Positions 8,571-17,209 are shown, counted from the stretch's first letter. The stretch: DNA of 45,456 bases from an uncultured Nitrospiraceae bacterium (GCA_937139565.1 CAKZQH010000005.1:1-45456), one strand, 5' to 3'. Translations and numbers: made by a program. The notes: a model not told the origin generated them from the sequence alone.

Positions 8571-8936
8571 ATGCAAAAGCTTATACTTTTTTCAGTATTT
8601 CTCCTTTTTGTATTCATAACGCCAATTCTATGTTTTGCACAACCAACTGTCACAATTACACCGGCCTCTGGTGCTCCTGCAACGGTTATTTCCATTGATG
8701 GAAAAGGCTTTCAACCACAAGAAGAAATAGAAATTATCATAACCCTGGAAGAAGGTGAAAAGGTAGGTCTTGGGACAGAAAAGGTTGATGTAATTGTGAC
8801 AAATAATGAAGGTGTTTTTTCTGTAAAATCAGGTATTCCTGTGAATGCAAAACCAGGAATGCATAAAATTGAGATAAGAGGAAGTAAAGGGAGTTTAGTC
8901 GAGACAAAAGTTGAAGTGACACCTGCTAAAAAATAA
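8571..8936 (+). CDS. Small secreted beta-sandwich protein within the TRAP operon
   Basis: This 121-residue protein has a signal peptide (about 1-23, ending CFAQ). A single Ig/IPT-like beta domain follows: VTITPASGAPATVISIDGKGFQPQEEIEI is the characteristic start of a filamin/IPT-type sandwich, and the rest alternates polar and hydrophobic residues in strand pattern. It starts 10 bases after the receptor gene with GGAGGG and ends 22 bases before the permease, so it is cotranscribed with both. I do not recognise a named family. Position suggests a periplasmic accessory to the TRAP system, for example assisting receptor-permease docking. No catalytic or metal-binding residues are obvious, and it contains no cysteine in the mature part. 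Confidence 0.75.
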   Translation: MQKLILFSVFLLFVFITPILCFAQPTVTITPASGAPATVISIDGKGFQPQEEIEIIITLEEGEKVGLGTEKVDVIVTNNEGVFSVKSGIPVNAKPGMHKIEIRGSKGSLVETKVEVTPAKK

Positions 8937-8958
8937 ATGAGGAGGAACTATAGTTTTT

Positions 8959-10917
8959 ATGCGTGAACTGACAGGCGCTTGGAAAGTAATAGTTGGAATT
9001 CTAGTTGGCATATGGGGAATTTTTATCATATATACTGCGCTTTTATATTCTCTTCACCCTCTTCTTCAGGGTGGAATCTCACTCTCAATTGGACTTGCTA
9101 TAGTATTTCTTGTCTATCCTATTTCTAAAAGACTACTGAAGAAAAAAATACCTAAGATTGTTCAAGTTTTCATCACTGGTACTAAGAATGCTCCGTCACT
9201 GATTGATTTCATATTTATTGCTCTTAGCCTTATTCCAAGTCTATATATAATGTTAAACTGGGAAGAAATTGTTCGGAATCCGGGAGTTTTTGAGACATAT
9301 CATCTTGTGCTTGGTGGACTTCTAATTTTTGCTCTTCTCGAAGGCACTCGTAGGTCCCTTGGGTTAACCATACCACTTTTAGTGCTTTTCTTTATTTTAT
9401 ATACGATTCTTGGACCTAAAATTCCTGGAAGATTTGCTCATCCTGGCTTCAATTTTACAGATATTCTTTATCAACTCTATCTGATGACCGAAGGTGTTTG
9501 GGGATTACTCACAGACATGACAAGCAGAATAATAGCACCATTTATTATATTCGGACCGATTCTTTTTGCAACTGGTGTTGGCTCTACAGTAATGGATTTA
9601 TCCACATACTTTGGCGGAAAAATCAGAGGAGGACCAGGACACGTTGCGGTAATATCAAGCTCTATGTTTGGAATGCTTTCAGGTTCTTCAGTTGCTAATG
9701 CTGCAACGACAGGCTCTTTTACAATTCCTCTTATGAAACGCTTTGGTTTTTCAAGAGAATTTGCTGCTGCTGTTGAAGCTGCGGCATCATCGGGTGGTCA
9801 GATAATGCCACCAATCATGGGTGCTGGTTGTTTTGTTATGGCAGAGTTTTTAAATATTCCTTACACATCCATCATGATTGCTGGCTTGATTCCTGCCCTG
9901 ATTTATTTTGCAGGCATTGCAGCTGGAATTTGGATTGAGGCAGGAAGAACTGGTATGGGTAAGCTTCCCAAGGAGCTTATGCCTGAGTTAAAAGCAATAT
10001 TAAAACCAGAACGAATACTCGGCTTTGCTCTTCCTATAGGTACACTGGGAGTTCTTTTATTTATGTTTTTCCCACCACAAGTTTGTGCTGCATGGGCTAT
10101 TGTTGTATCAGTAGTGTTTTTCACACTCTTTGGCGGTCCTCTGAATCCAGCGCAAATTTGGGATAGAGTAAAAAAAATCTGGCAAGGTTTGTTTGAGGGG
10201 GTAGTAAAAGCTCTTGCCTGGCTGATGGTTATGATGGCATGTGTACAGATTGCAGTAAGTCTTATCTCTCTTACAGGATTTGGTGTAAAAATCTCTGAGC
10301 TTATCATAGAAATCTCAGGATACAATGTTTATTTGGCATTAATAGCTACCATGCTTACAGCAATTATACTTGGAATGGGAATGACAACCACAGCTGCTTA
10401 TGTAATAGCTGCAGCTGTTTTAGTACCAGCTCTTCAACAAATGGGGATAGATCCTCTTGCTGCCCATCTCTTCATATTCTATTTTGCCATTAAATCTGGA
10501 CTTACACCTCCGGTCTGCATTACGGTCTTTACAACTGCTGCTATTGCAGGTAGCAATTGGCTTAAATCAGCCTGGGATTCGATGAAGCTTGGAATTGGTG
10601 GATATATAATGCCCTTTTTCTTTATGTTTGTACCAGCCTATCTAATGAAAGGACCTGGTTGGGAAATTGCCTTTATTTTCGTAGGTGCCTTTCTTGCCAT
10701 GTTTGCTATTGAAGCTGCTGTTTTAGGCTACTTTACGAAACCTTCTACACCTATTGAAAGAATACTCTATCTCATTGGTGGACTCGTAATGATGGCTCCT
10801 GATCACTGGACTTTCATTGGAATAGGTATATTTTTTATTGGATACCTCCTTGAAAGATTTGACATACAAATTCCAATAATTGGAAAAAGACCAGTACAGA
10901 TTGTAAGGGCTAAATAG
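8959..10917 (+). CDS. TRAP transporter fused permease (4TM/12TM, TAXI-associated)
   Basis: This 652-residue membrane protein is the fused small and large permease of a tripartite ATP-independent transporter, using an ion gradient to import the cargo of the TAXI receptor encoded two genes upstream. Many hydrophobic helices are visible. The DctM-like core shows MFGMLSGSSVANAATTGSFTIPLMKRFGF, the conserved VEAAASSGGQIMPPIMGAG, and a second inverted-repeat half with LGMGMTTTAAYVIAAA and KSGLTPPVCITVFTTAAIAG. These paired glycine/serine-rich hairpins form the substrate and Na+ sites in this family. The start at 8959 follows GAGGAAC at about 12 bases. The stop codon lies inside the stem of a strong terminator hairpin. 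Confidence 0.93.
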   Translation: MRELTGAWKVIVGILVGIWGIFIIYTALLYSLHPLLQGGISLSIGLAIVFLVYPISKRLLKKKIPKIVQVFITGTKNAPSLIDFIFIALSLIPSLYIMLNWEEIVRNPGVFETYHLVLGGLLIFALLEGTRRSLGLTIPLLVLFFILYTILGPKIPGRFAHPGFNFTDILYQLYLMTEGVWGLLTDMTSRIIAPFIIFGPILFATGVGSTVMDLSTYFGGKIRGGPGHVAVISSSMFGMLSGSSVANAATTGSFTIPLMKRFGFSREFAAAVEAAASSGGQIMPPIMGAGCFVMAEFLNIPYTSIMIAGLIPALIYFAGIAAGIWIEAGRTGMGKLPKELMPELKAILKPERILGFALPIGTLGVLLFMFFPPQVCAAWAIVVSVVFFTLFGGPLNPAQIWDRVKKIWQGLFEGVVKALAWLMVMMACVQIAVSLISLTGFGVKISELIIEISGYNVYLALIATMLTAIILGMGMTTTAAYVIAAAVLVPALQQMGIDPLAAHLFIFYFAIKSGLTPPVCITVFTTAAIAGSNWLKSAWDSMKLGIGGYIMPFFFMFVPAYLMKGPGWEIAFIFVGAFLAMFAIEAAVLGYFTKPSTPIERILYLIGGLVMMAPDHWTFIGIGIFFIGYLLERFDIQIPIIGKRPVQIVRAK

Positions 10918-10946
10918 AGGAAGCCTCCTTTTAAGGAGGCTTCCTC
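10917..10946. terminator. Bidirectional intrinsic terminator
   Basis: A perfect inverted repeat has arms GAGGAAGCCTCC (10917-10928) and its complement (10935-10946), and the loop bases TTTTAA can extend the stem further. It sits between the convergent TRAP permease and the alpha/beta hydrolase gene. A T-rich tail is weak on both sides, so termination efficiency is inferred from stem strength. Confidence 0.75.
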
Positions 10947-10959
10947 TTCCATATAAAAA

Positions 10960-11562
10960 TTATTTCTCTCTACTCAAAAATTTCCTTATTTTTTCAAAAG
11001 ACACCCAATGAGGTGCATTATCCAATAGATAGACTTCAGCCTGTGGGAAAATTTCCTTCAGATCAAAAATTGCTTTTACTGGAAGAATTTTATCCTGTGT
11101 TCCATGAATTAATTTCAAGTTGCGGATGTTTAATTTTTGAGAGACTTCTATTTTTGAAGAACAAAGATATTCAAGGCCCTTTATCAGTTTATCATGATCG
11201 AAATCAGGAAAAGTAGGTGTGCATCCCGCACTTATTAAAAAATCTTTAACCACATTGTGAGGACTAAGACTCATTTTATTAATCATCCTTCTAATCACTT
11301 TTTCTTTAACATAATCTGTAAATCTTATAAACCCGGCTACAATTATTATAGATTCAAATCGTTGAGTGAAAAAGGAGATATTTTTAAGCACTATGTGACC
11401 ACCTGTTGACCAAGCAATTAGGTTACTGCCTTTCCTATCTTTTAAAAAATCAATAATGCCTCTTTCATCATAATCTACAAAAGGAATAATAAATAGGCAA
11501 TCTTCTTGAGTATCTCCTAATGCCTCCTTGAAACCAGCCCAACCTGAAATAAATAAATTCAT
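10960..11562 (-). CDS. Alpha/beta-fold hydrolase (possible BioH/BioG-like esterase)
   Basis: This 200-residue cytoplasmic alpha/beta hydrolase has a visible triad: the nucleophile elbow IAWSTGGH (Ser), an acid in HGTQDKILPV (Asp), and the histidine of APHWV near the C-terminus. The beginning NLFISGWAG matches the oxyanion-loop HGW region of small esterases. Its size and short lid resemble pimeloyl-ACP methyl ester esterases of the BioH/BioG type, and a bioF gene lies in the same window, but that link is inference from size and context. I prefer the ATG at 11562, preceded by AAGGAC, over an in-frame TTG six codons upstream. It is divergent from the sensor kinase gene. Confidence 0.75.
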   Translation of the reverse strand: MNLFISGWAGFKEALGDTQEDCLFIIPFVDYDERGIIDFLKDRKGSNLIAWSTGGHIVLKNISFFTQRFESIIIVAGFIRFTDYVKEKVIRRMINKMSLSPHNVVKDFLISAGCTPTFPDFDHDKLIKGLEYLCSSKIEVSQKLNIRNLKLIHGTQDKILPVKAIFDLKEIFPQAEVYLLDNAPHWVSFEKIRKFLSREK

Positions 11563-11591
11563 CGAGTCCTTAATCCTCAATCGGAAAAAAT

Positions 11592-11620
11592 TTGCCCTTA
11601 TTAATCTATTCTGCTATAAT
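11592..11620 (+). promoter_or_regulatory. Promoter placing the transcription start at the kinase start codon
   Basis: TTGCCC at 11592-11597, a 17-base spacer, and a perfect TATAAT at 11615-11620. Only 7 bases separate the -10 box from the ATG at 11628, and no purine-rich ribosome site lies between, so the transcript is probably leaderless. Confidence 0.55.
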
Positions 11621-11627
11621 TTAACAA

Positions 11628-13331
11628 ATGTTGAACCTTATAAGACAATTTTTAACAAAGCTTACTGAAGACAGATACTTTTATCTTAAGTTTCGTCTTA
11701 TTCTGCTGAATACATTTTTTGCAATCATTCCTCTTGTTATTGTTGTAACAATCACATATTTCTGGATCTACAACATAGTTCATGACGAATTTAGAAATAA
11801 TCTAAGATGGCAGATGGCAGAAACAAGACACTCCCTTGAATTTTTCATTTCTGAGAGAATTTCTGCCCTTAAATTTATTGCCCATTCCTATCCTGAAGAC
11901 TACTTCAGTGATGAAAAAAAATTCTATAGGCTTTTTTTGGATTTTAAAAAGGAGTTTGAAGGAATAGTTGATATGGGAATAGTCAACAGCAAAGGAATAC
12001 AGATTTTATACGTAGGACCCTATCAACTAAAAGGGAAAGACTATTCTCAGGCAGAATGGTTTAAAGAAATGACCTTAAGGACTGAATATGTGACAGATGT
12101 CTTTCTCGGATACAGAAAAATCCCTCATTTTTCAATAATAATAAAACAAGATTTAACTTCCAAGGATGACTATAGGCTTTTAAGAGTATCCATAAATATG
12201 GATATATTACAAAGATTTGTATCAAAGCTTGAGCTCGGCTCTCAGGATGACATCTTCCTTATAAATAAAGACAAAATTCTTCAAACTAATTCAAAGCTTT
12301 TTGGTTCCGCTTTAGAACCATTCAAGTCTTTTGCATTAAAAATTGAGACGGATAACAAAGATATAAAAATTTACGAGATAGATCTTAATAAAAAGCAGGC
12401 ATACTTAGCTTATGGCCCGATCAAAGAAACAAACTGGATTCTTCTAACTATAATAGGTTCAAAACCATATAAAAAAATTCCTTCCTTTTTTACCAAAGAA
12501 GTTACCTTAATCAGTCTTTTCAGTATTGCTCTCATTTTTTTTGTGATAACAAGTTCAATAAACAGTCTGGTGAACAGAATACATAGAGCAGACCAGGAGA
12601 GAGAAATTGCCATTGCCAATGCAGAACATGCTGATAAGCTTGCTTCCATCGGAAGATTGGCTGCAGGAGTTGCCCATGAGATAAATAATCCTTTGGCGAT
12701 AATAAATGAAAAAGCAGGATTAATGAAAGATCTCCTCGAATATGGAGATATTTGTCAAAACAAAGATAGATTTATTCAGCTTATAAGTGCAATACAGGAG
12801 AATGTTACAAGATGTAAAACAATTACTCATAGACTTTTGAGCTTTTCTAAAAAGATTGATAGAGCAAGAGAAGATTTTTATATTAATGAGGCAATACAGG
12901 AGGTAATCGGATTTATAGAAAAAGAAATTCAAACAAAGGGCATAAAAATAGTTTACGATTTTCAGAAAAATTTGCCTAAAATTAGAACTGATAAGGGACA
13001 ACTTCAACAGGTATTGTTAAATATTATAAACAATGCTGTTGATGCTGTTGACATTGGGGGGCTAATAGAGATTAAAACAGAATCTATCGATAATGATAGA
13101 ATAAAGATATCAATTAAAGACAACGGACCGGGAATTCCGAAAGATCGTATGAAACATATTTTTGAACCTTTTTACACTACCAAAAGCAAAGGAACAGGGC
13201 TGGGTCTATATATTTCTTACGGAATTATAAAAAAACTTGGAGGAGACTTGAAAGTATTAAGCGAAATTGGTAAAGGAAGTATATTCTCAATACAAATACC
13301 TGTTAATCCTGAAGCGGAGGAGATTAAATGA
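11628..13331 (+). CDS. Membrane sensor histidine kinase with extracytoplasmic Cache-like domain
   Basis: This 567-residue kinase has a first membrane helix at about 24-45, a large extracytoplasmic sensor to about 285, and a second helix near 290-315. DHp and ATPase domains follow. The phospho-acceptor is His350 in AAGVAHEINNPLAI. The ATPase N box (LLNIINNAVDAV), G1 (DNGPGIP), F (FEPFYTTK) and G2 (GTGLGLYIS) boxes are intact. The sensor has the alternating pattern of double-Cache domains (GIVDMGIVNSKGIQILYVGPY, DYSQAEWFKEM), which usually bind small organic acids or amino acids. It overlaps the following receiver gene by 4 bases and starts without a ribosome site. The signal is unknown; nearby TRAP genes make a carboxylate plausible. 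Confidence 0.9.
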   Translation: MLNLIRQFLTKLTEDRYFYLKFRLILLNTFFAIIPLVIVVTITYFWIYNIVHDEFRNNLRWQMAETRHSLEFFISERISALKFIAHSYPEDYFSDEKKFYRLFLDFKKEFEGIVDMGIVNSKGIQILYVGPYQLKGKDYSQAEWFKEMTLRTEYVTDVFLGYRKIPHFSIIIKQDLTSKDDYRLLRVSINMDILQRFVSKLELGSQDDIFLINKDKILQTNSKLFGSALEPFKSFALKIETDNKDIKIYEIDLNKKQAYLAYGPIKETNWILLTIIGSKPYKKIPSFFTKEVTLISLFSIALIFFVITSSINSLVNRIHRADQEREIAIANAEHADKLASIGRLAAGVAHEINNPLAIINEKAGLMKDLLEYGDICQNKDRFIQLISAIQENVTRCKTITHRLLSFSKKIDRAREDFYINEAIQEVIGFIEKEIQTKGIKIVYDFQKNLPKIRTDKGQLQQVLLNIINNAVDAVDIGGLIEIKTESIDNDRIKISIKDNGPGIPKDRMKHIFEPFYTTKSKGTGLGLYISYGIIKKLGGDLKVLSEIGKGSIFSIQIPVNPEAEEIK

Positions 13332-13705
13332 AAAAAGGAAAAATACTGATTATTGACGATGAACAGGAGCTGGTTACAACATTAGCAGAAAGGCTTAATA
13401 TCAGAGGATATGAAGCACACGGACTTTCTAACTTTGCTGGAGCATTTAAATTCTTAAATGATGTTCTTGATGTTGTTATTCTCGATATTGGACTACAGGA
13501 TACAGATGGACTTGAAGTATTAAAAAGAATAAAAGAAATAAATCCATCTATTCAAGTAATAATGCTATCAGGGTATGGTGATGATGAGAGAATAAATAAA
13601 AGCCTGCAGTTAGGAGCATTTGATTATCTTATAAAGCCTGTTGAAATAGAAGATTTGATCTCAAAGATTGAAACAGCGAAACAGAAAAAGGAGAAATCAA
13701 AATGA
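13328..13705 (+). CDS. Single-domain response regulator (receiver only)
   Basis: This 125-residue CheY-like receiver has the acidic pocket D10-D11, phospho-acceptor D53 in VVILDIG, the switch Ser in IMLSGYG, and the lysine in YLIKPVE. It has no output domain. ATGA overlaps link it to the upstream kinase and to the downstream degenerate kinase, so it is almost certainly the partner of both. It probably acts by protein-protein contact or as a relay to the histidine of the third gene. Confidence 0.9.
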   Translation: MKKGKILIIDDEQELVTTLAERLNIRGYEAHGLSNFAGAFKFLNDVLDVVILDIGLQDTDGLEVLKRIKEINPSIQVIMLSGYGDDERINKSLQLGAFDYLIKPVEIEDLISKIETAKQKKEKSK

Positions 13706-14331
13706 TGGATAAACCATTTGCTTTTATAGGAAAAATAATAGCCGATTTTACTCATGAAATTAACAATCACCTTGCCTTAATAAAGGAATCAGCAGGGCTT
13801 ATATCAGATGTATGTAGAGGAAAAAAAACAATCGATAAAAAAGAAATGCCATATATTATTGAAAGTGTTGAGGCTATTGAAAATCAGATAAACAAAAGTG
13901 TGAATTTTATCACTTATTTCAATAGATTTGCCCATAGAATGGATAGCTTTAAAAGCACTTTCAAATTAAACGCTGTTGTTGAAGAAATGTATGAATTACT
14001 TAAAAGATACTTAAACAGAAAAAAAGTATCTTTCAACTATGAATTACCATCAAATCTTCCTGATGTTGATAGCTCTCCATTTATATTACAGTTTGTAATA
14101 TTCTATGCAATAGATAGTTTTTTGAAAAAATCCCAACCAGGTGCAAGGATTTTCATGACAGCTGATAGAGAAAATGATTTAATTAAGCTGATAATAAAAT
14201 ATGAAGGTGAATTCAATGAAAATATCAGTCAGGATATATGGCCACTTTTTTCTGTCCAGGAGATTGTATCAAATACAAATATAAAAATCTCAGCCACCGA
14301 GAAAACCATGAATATAGAAATTAATTTATAA
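13702..14331 (+). CDS. Degenerate histidine kinase / histidine phosphotransfer-like protein
   Basis: This 209-residue soluble protein has a clear DHp-like start, IADFTHEINNHLALIKESAG, with His18 in the H-box context. A region with the shape of a HATPase domain follows (about 100-209). The ATP-binding boxes are missing: the N-box asparagine is not seen in QFVIFYAIDSFLKK, no DxGxG G1 motif is present, and there is no GxGLGL G2 loop. I infer a phosphotransfer or scaffold protein that dimerises through its DHp and receives or delivers phosphate to the receiver whose gene it overlaps (ATGA). The alternative is a decaying kinase, but the open frame and tight coupling argue for function. Confidence 0.7.
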   Translation: MMDKPFAFIGKIIADFTHEINNHLALIKESAGLISDVCRGKKTIDKKEMPYIIESVEAIENQINKSVNFITYFNRFAHRMDSFKSTFKLNAVVEEMYELLKRYLNRKKVSFNYELPSNLPDVDSSPFILQFVIFYAIDSFLKKSQPGARIFMTADRENDLIKLIIKYEGEFNENISQDIWPLFSVQEIVSNTNIKISATEKTMNIEINL

Positions 14332-14344
14332 ATAATGTGAAAAG

Positions 14345-14803
14345 CTATTTGTTTTCCTTATTTTCCATAATCTTTCTTGCCGTGTCAAATTCACCTTCTT
14401 CAGCAAATGCTATAGCAGACATTGTAAGCTCAAGTTTTCTCTGATAGGCACCTTTAATTTTATCCATTAGAGTTTCAATATCAACAGGTTTTCTTAAAAA
14501 CTCATAAGCACCCAGTTTCTGAGCTTCTTCCTGATCCTTTTCTGTACCATGTGCGGTAAGAATAATAATCTGAGTTGTGGGATATGCCTGTCTAATCTGC
14601 CTTAAGACTTCAATTCCATCCATTCCAGGCATTCTTAAATCGAGAACTATTACATCAGGCTCCTGTTCTTTAGCGTAACTTATTGCCTCCTCACCACTAT
14701 AGACAGTATCTGGCTTAAGCTCTCTCATCTCAAGCCTTTTGGCAAGAGTCTTTACAAACTCTACTTCATCATCTACAAGTAAAACTCGCATTTGTCTTCC
14801 CAT
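14345..14803 (-). CDS. Single-domain response regulator with C-terminal helix
   Basis: This 152-residue CheY-like receiver has D11-D12, phospho-acceptor D55 in VIVLDLRMPG, the switch Thr in IILTAHG, and the lysine in FLRKPVD. A tail of about 30 residues follows (ELTMSAIAFAEEGEFDTARKIMENK), predicted helical, with no DNA-binding motif. An AGGAGG site lies 6 bases before the ATG. It converges with the degenerate kinase gene and is divergent from the TauE exporter gene. A perfect TATAAT lies on its strand at 14838-14843, with a TTTACA 15 bases upstream. Confidence 0.88.
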   Translation of the reverse strand: MGRQMRVLLVDDEVEFVKTLAKRLEMRELKPDTVYSGEEAISYAKEQEPDVIVLDLRMPGMDGIEVLRQIRQAYPTTQIIILTAHGTEKDQEEAQKLGAYEFLRKPVDIETLMDKIKGAYQRKLELTMSAIAFAEEGEFDTARKIMENKENK

Positions 14804-14966
14804 ATTTACCTCCTATTATTTTAGATCTTTTAAAGATATTATAAAATTTTAAGAAAAATGTAAAGCAATTATAAATTATTCACTTATAAAAAATTATAAT
14901 AACATTTTTTTATGTCATTTATGTAATAATTTTATAATCTTATATCTAAAAAGTCAGGAGGTTAGG

Positions 14967-15911
14967 ATGAAGATAAGCTGTCTGATCTTGTTGATTCTTA
15001 TGCTATTTACTGTTATTATCGTTAATCCTGTTTTTGCGGAAAACTCACCATCCACCGAAAGTTCAATGCCATGGTGGGCATGGCCATTAATTTTATTTGT
15101 GGTTACTTTTATACTCGGAGTATTAGCTGTGTTGGGAGGGGTCGGAGGTGGTGTTCTTTTTGTCCCAATAGTTGGTGGATTTTTTCCTTTTAACATGGAT
15201 TTCGTAAGAGGTGCAGGGCTTTTTGTTGCATTAGCCGGTGCGCTTGCTGCTGGACCAGGACTTCTAAAAAGAGGCTTTGCTGATTTGCGGCTTGCAATAC
15301 CGCTTGCATTGATAGCATCTGCCTCTGCAATAGTAGGTGCCATGATAGGACTTGCTCTTCCACCGCATATAGTTAATATAGCATTAGGTACAACAATTCT
15401 TATGATTGTTGCAATTATGCTTCTTGCAAAAAAGTCCGAATATCCTGAAGTAAAAAAAGCGGATGCACTTTCGCAGGCATTAAGAATAAACGGAATATAC
15501 CATGAAATTTCTACAGGAAAGGAAATCGAATGGAAAGTTCACAGAACTCCTCAGGCTCTTATCCTCTTCGTAGCCATCGGAATAATGGCTGGAATGTTCG
15601 GTTTAGGTGCTGGATGGGCAAATGTCCCTGTTTTAAACCTGTTAATGGGCGCACCTCTTAAGGTTTCGGTTGCAACAAGTAAATTTCTTCTTTCAATTAC
15701 TGATACATCAGCAGCATGGATTTATCTAAATAATGGTGCGGTTCTTCCAATGTTGGTTGCTCCAAGTATAGTAGGAATAATGCTTGGTTCAGTAGTCGGA
15801 GTTAGAATACTTGCTGTAGCAAAACCGAAAATAGTTAGATACATTGTTATAGGAATGCTTCTTTTTGCAGGAATAAGGGCATTACTAAAGGGACTTGGAA
15901 TATGGAAGTAA
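14967..15911 (+). CDS. TauE/SafE-family membrane exporter (probable sulfite/organosulfonate or anion)
   Basis: This 314-residue protein begins with a hydrophobic signal-like segment ending VFAENSP. Paired four-helix TauE/SafE repeats follow: GVLAVLGGVGGGVLFVPIV heads the first and GIMAGMFGLGAGWANVPVLNLLMGAPLKVSVATSK heads the second. Glycine-rich hairpins and the following K/T/S residues are the family signature. A soluble insert of about 50 residues (KKSEYPEVKKADALSQ...) lies between the halves. Family members export sulfite, sulfoacetate or related anions; substrate here is inferred from the sulfur setting. The start is fixed by TCAGGAGG 8 bases upstream. It is cotranscribed with the next small membrane gene 13 bases downstream. 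Confidence 0.88.
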   Translation: MKISCLILLILMLFTVIIVNPVFAENSPSTESSMPWWAWPLILFVVTFILGVLAVLGGVGGGVLFVPIVGGFFPFNMDFVRGAGLFVALAGALAAGPGLLKRGFADLRLAIPLALIASASAIVGAMIGLALPPHIVNIALGTTILMIVAIMLLAKKSEYPEVKKADALSQALRINGIYHEISTGKEIEWKVHRTPQALILFVAIGIMAGMFGLGAGWANVPVLNLLMGAPLKVSVATSKFLLSITDTSAAWIYLNNGAVLPMLVAPSIVGIMLGSVVGVRILAVAKPKIVRYIVIGMLLFAGIRALLKGLGIWK

Positions 15912-15924
15912 AGGAGGGACAAAA

Positions 15925-16338
15925 ATGACAAAACATAAAATTAAGGAAGAACAGCTCGTATATGCAAAATGGCTTGATTGGGGTATGAAGATTGGTCTTC
16001 TTTTGCTTATTTTGACTTTTATAGTTTATCTGACTGGTATACTTTCTCCCAAAATACCAATATCAGAATTGCCTAATTACTGGAAACTAAAGGCTCATCA
16101 ATATATGGCTTCAGCAGGTCTGCAGCCTGGCTGGGCATGGGTAGCCCTTATCACAAAGGCAGATTTTTTAAACTTTATACCTATAGCATTTCTTGGAGCT
16201 GTAACCATCTTCTGCTATATAAGAATATTGCCTATTTTTTTAAAAAATAAACAGATTGCTTATTTTATTTTTGCCTTAATTGAGTGTTTGATTCTAATCC
16301 TTGCTGCATCGGGAATTTTACATGTTGGAGGACATTAA
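15925..16338 (+). CDS. Small four-helix membrane protein paired with the TauE exporter
   Basis: This 137-residue protein has four predicted membrane helices (about 20-42, 70-90, 88-110 and 115-135). A short conserved-looking loop with ELPNYWKLKAHQYMASAG lies between helices 1 and 2. I do not recognise a family with confidence; small membrane partners are common next to TauE/SafE genes (DUF1634 is one such family), and this could be a relative. The ATG at 15925 is preceded by AAAGGAGGG; an in-frame ATG at 15895 lies inside the tauE frame and lacks a site. It is followed immediately by a strong terminator hairpin. Confidence 0.7.
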   Translation: MTKHKIKEEQLVYAKWLDWGMKIGLLLLILTFIVYLTGILSPKIPISELPNYWKLKAHQYMASAGLQPGWAWVALITKADFLNFIPIAFLGAVTIFCYIRILPIFLKNKQIAYFIFALIECLILILAASGILHVGGH

Positions 16339-16367
16339 AAGAGAGGAGGGTTAAACCTCCTCTCTTT
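16338..16367. terminator. Bidirectional intrinsic terminator
   Basis: GAGAGGAGG (16341-16349) and CCTCCTCTC (16356-16364) form a 9-bp GC-rich stem with loop GTTAAA, extended by flanking A/T pairs. Runs of A and T on the two sides make it work in both directions between the convergent membrane-protein and receiver genes. Confidence 0.8.
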
Positions 16368-16368
16368 C

Positions 16369-16812
16369 TTACCATGGTTTGCTTTTAAGAATTTCGTTCA
16401 GATGTTCTTCTGCTTTCTTTTCAATTATCAAAAATCTTTTGTTTTTTGCTTCTGCTATTTTTTCAAGAAGCTTATCAAAATCTACGGGCTTTTGCATAAA
16501 ATCAATTGCACCTTCTTTAATAGCCTCAACTCCTGCTTCCACACTTCCATGACCAGTTAAGATAATAATCTGTAGGTCAGGATGTTTCTTTTTAATTTCC
16601 TTCAATACATCTATTCCACTTTTACCCGGCATAACAAGATCAAGAATAATTGCATCAAAACTCCGCTGATCAACCTTTTTAATGGCTTCATCCCCACTTG
16701 TAGCAGTTTCTAACTTAAGTCCTCTCATGCCAAGCCTTTGTGAAACAACTTTTAGAAACTGTTCTTCATCATCTACTAATAAAACATTTGCCTTTAGCTC
16801 TTCATTAGACAT
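16369..16812 (-). CDS. Single-domain response regulator with C-terminal extension
   Basis: This 147-residue receiver has the acidic pair D14-D15, D58 in AIILDLVMPG, the Thr of IILTGHG, and the Lys of FMQKPVD. After the receiver, a basic helical tail of about 25 residues (KNKRFLIIEKKAEEHLNEILKSK) takes the place of an output domain. It begins one base after the stop of another receiver gene and ends at the terminator, the last gene of a UspA-receiver-receiver series. GGGAGGAC precedes the ATG. Confidence 0.9.
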   Translation of the reverse strand: MSNEELKANVLLVDDEEQFLKVVSQRLGMRGLKLETATSGDEAIKKVDQRSFDAIILDLVMPGKSGIDVLKEIKKKHPDLQIIILTGHGSVEAGVEAIKEGAIDFMQKPVDFDKLLEKIAEAKNKRFLIIEKKAEEHLNEILKSKPW

Positions 16813-16813
16813 C

Positions 16814-17191
16814 TCAGAGTCCTCCCTCTTTTTGTAATTTTTCTCTAACCCTTTCTACCTTTATTATAAGCTCTTTTATATCTATCGGTTTAATTATATA
16901 TTCAATCACTCCATTTTTCATAGCTTCTTCAACGTAATTCATATTTCCGTATGCCGTTAGCATTATAACCTCAATAGAAGGATTGATTTTTTTTATTAAT
17001 TTAAGAAATTCAATTCCGTTTACTTCTGGCATTTTTATATCGAGAATAACAAGATGAGGTGAATAACTATAAATCAACGACATTGCTTCAATGGCAGATG
17101 TAGCAATTCGGATATCATAATTCCGAAGCGATAGTCTCTCAGAAAGAGTGGTTATAAAATCAACCTCATCATCAACAAGAAGAATTTTCAT
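16814..17191 (-). CDS. Single-domain response regulator (CheY-like)
   Basis: This 125-residue receiver has D7-D8, phospho-acceptor D51 in LVILDIKMPE, the Thr of IMLTAYG, and the Lys of YIIKPID. It has no output domain. It lies 18 bases after the tandem universal stress protein gene and one base before another receiver gene. Two different receivers in tandem suggest a branched or competing phosphorelay rather than gene duplication of identical function, since they share only the family residues. Confidence 0.9.
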   Translation of the reverse strand: MKILLVDDEVDFITTLSERLSLRNYDIRIATSAIEAMSLIYSYSPHLVILDIKMPEVNGIEFLKLIKKINPSIEVIMLTAYGNMNYVEEAMKNGVIEYIIKPIDIKELIIKVERVREKLQKEGGL

Positions 17192-17209
17192 TCGCTCCTC
17201 TTTGTCTAC

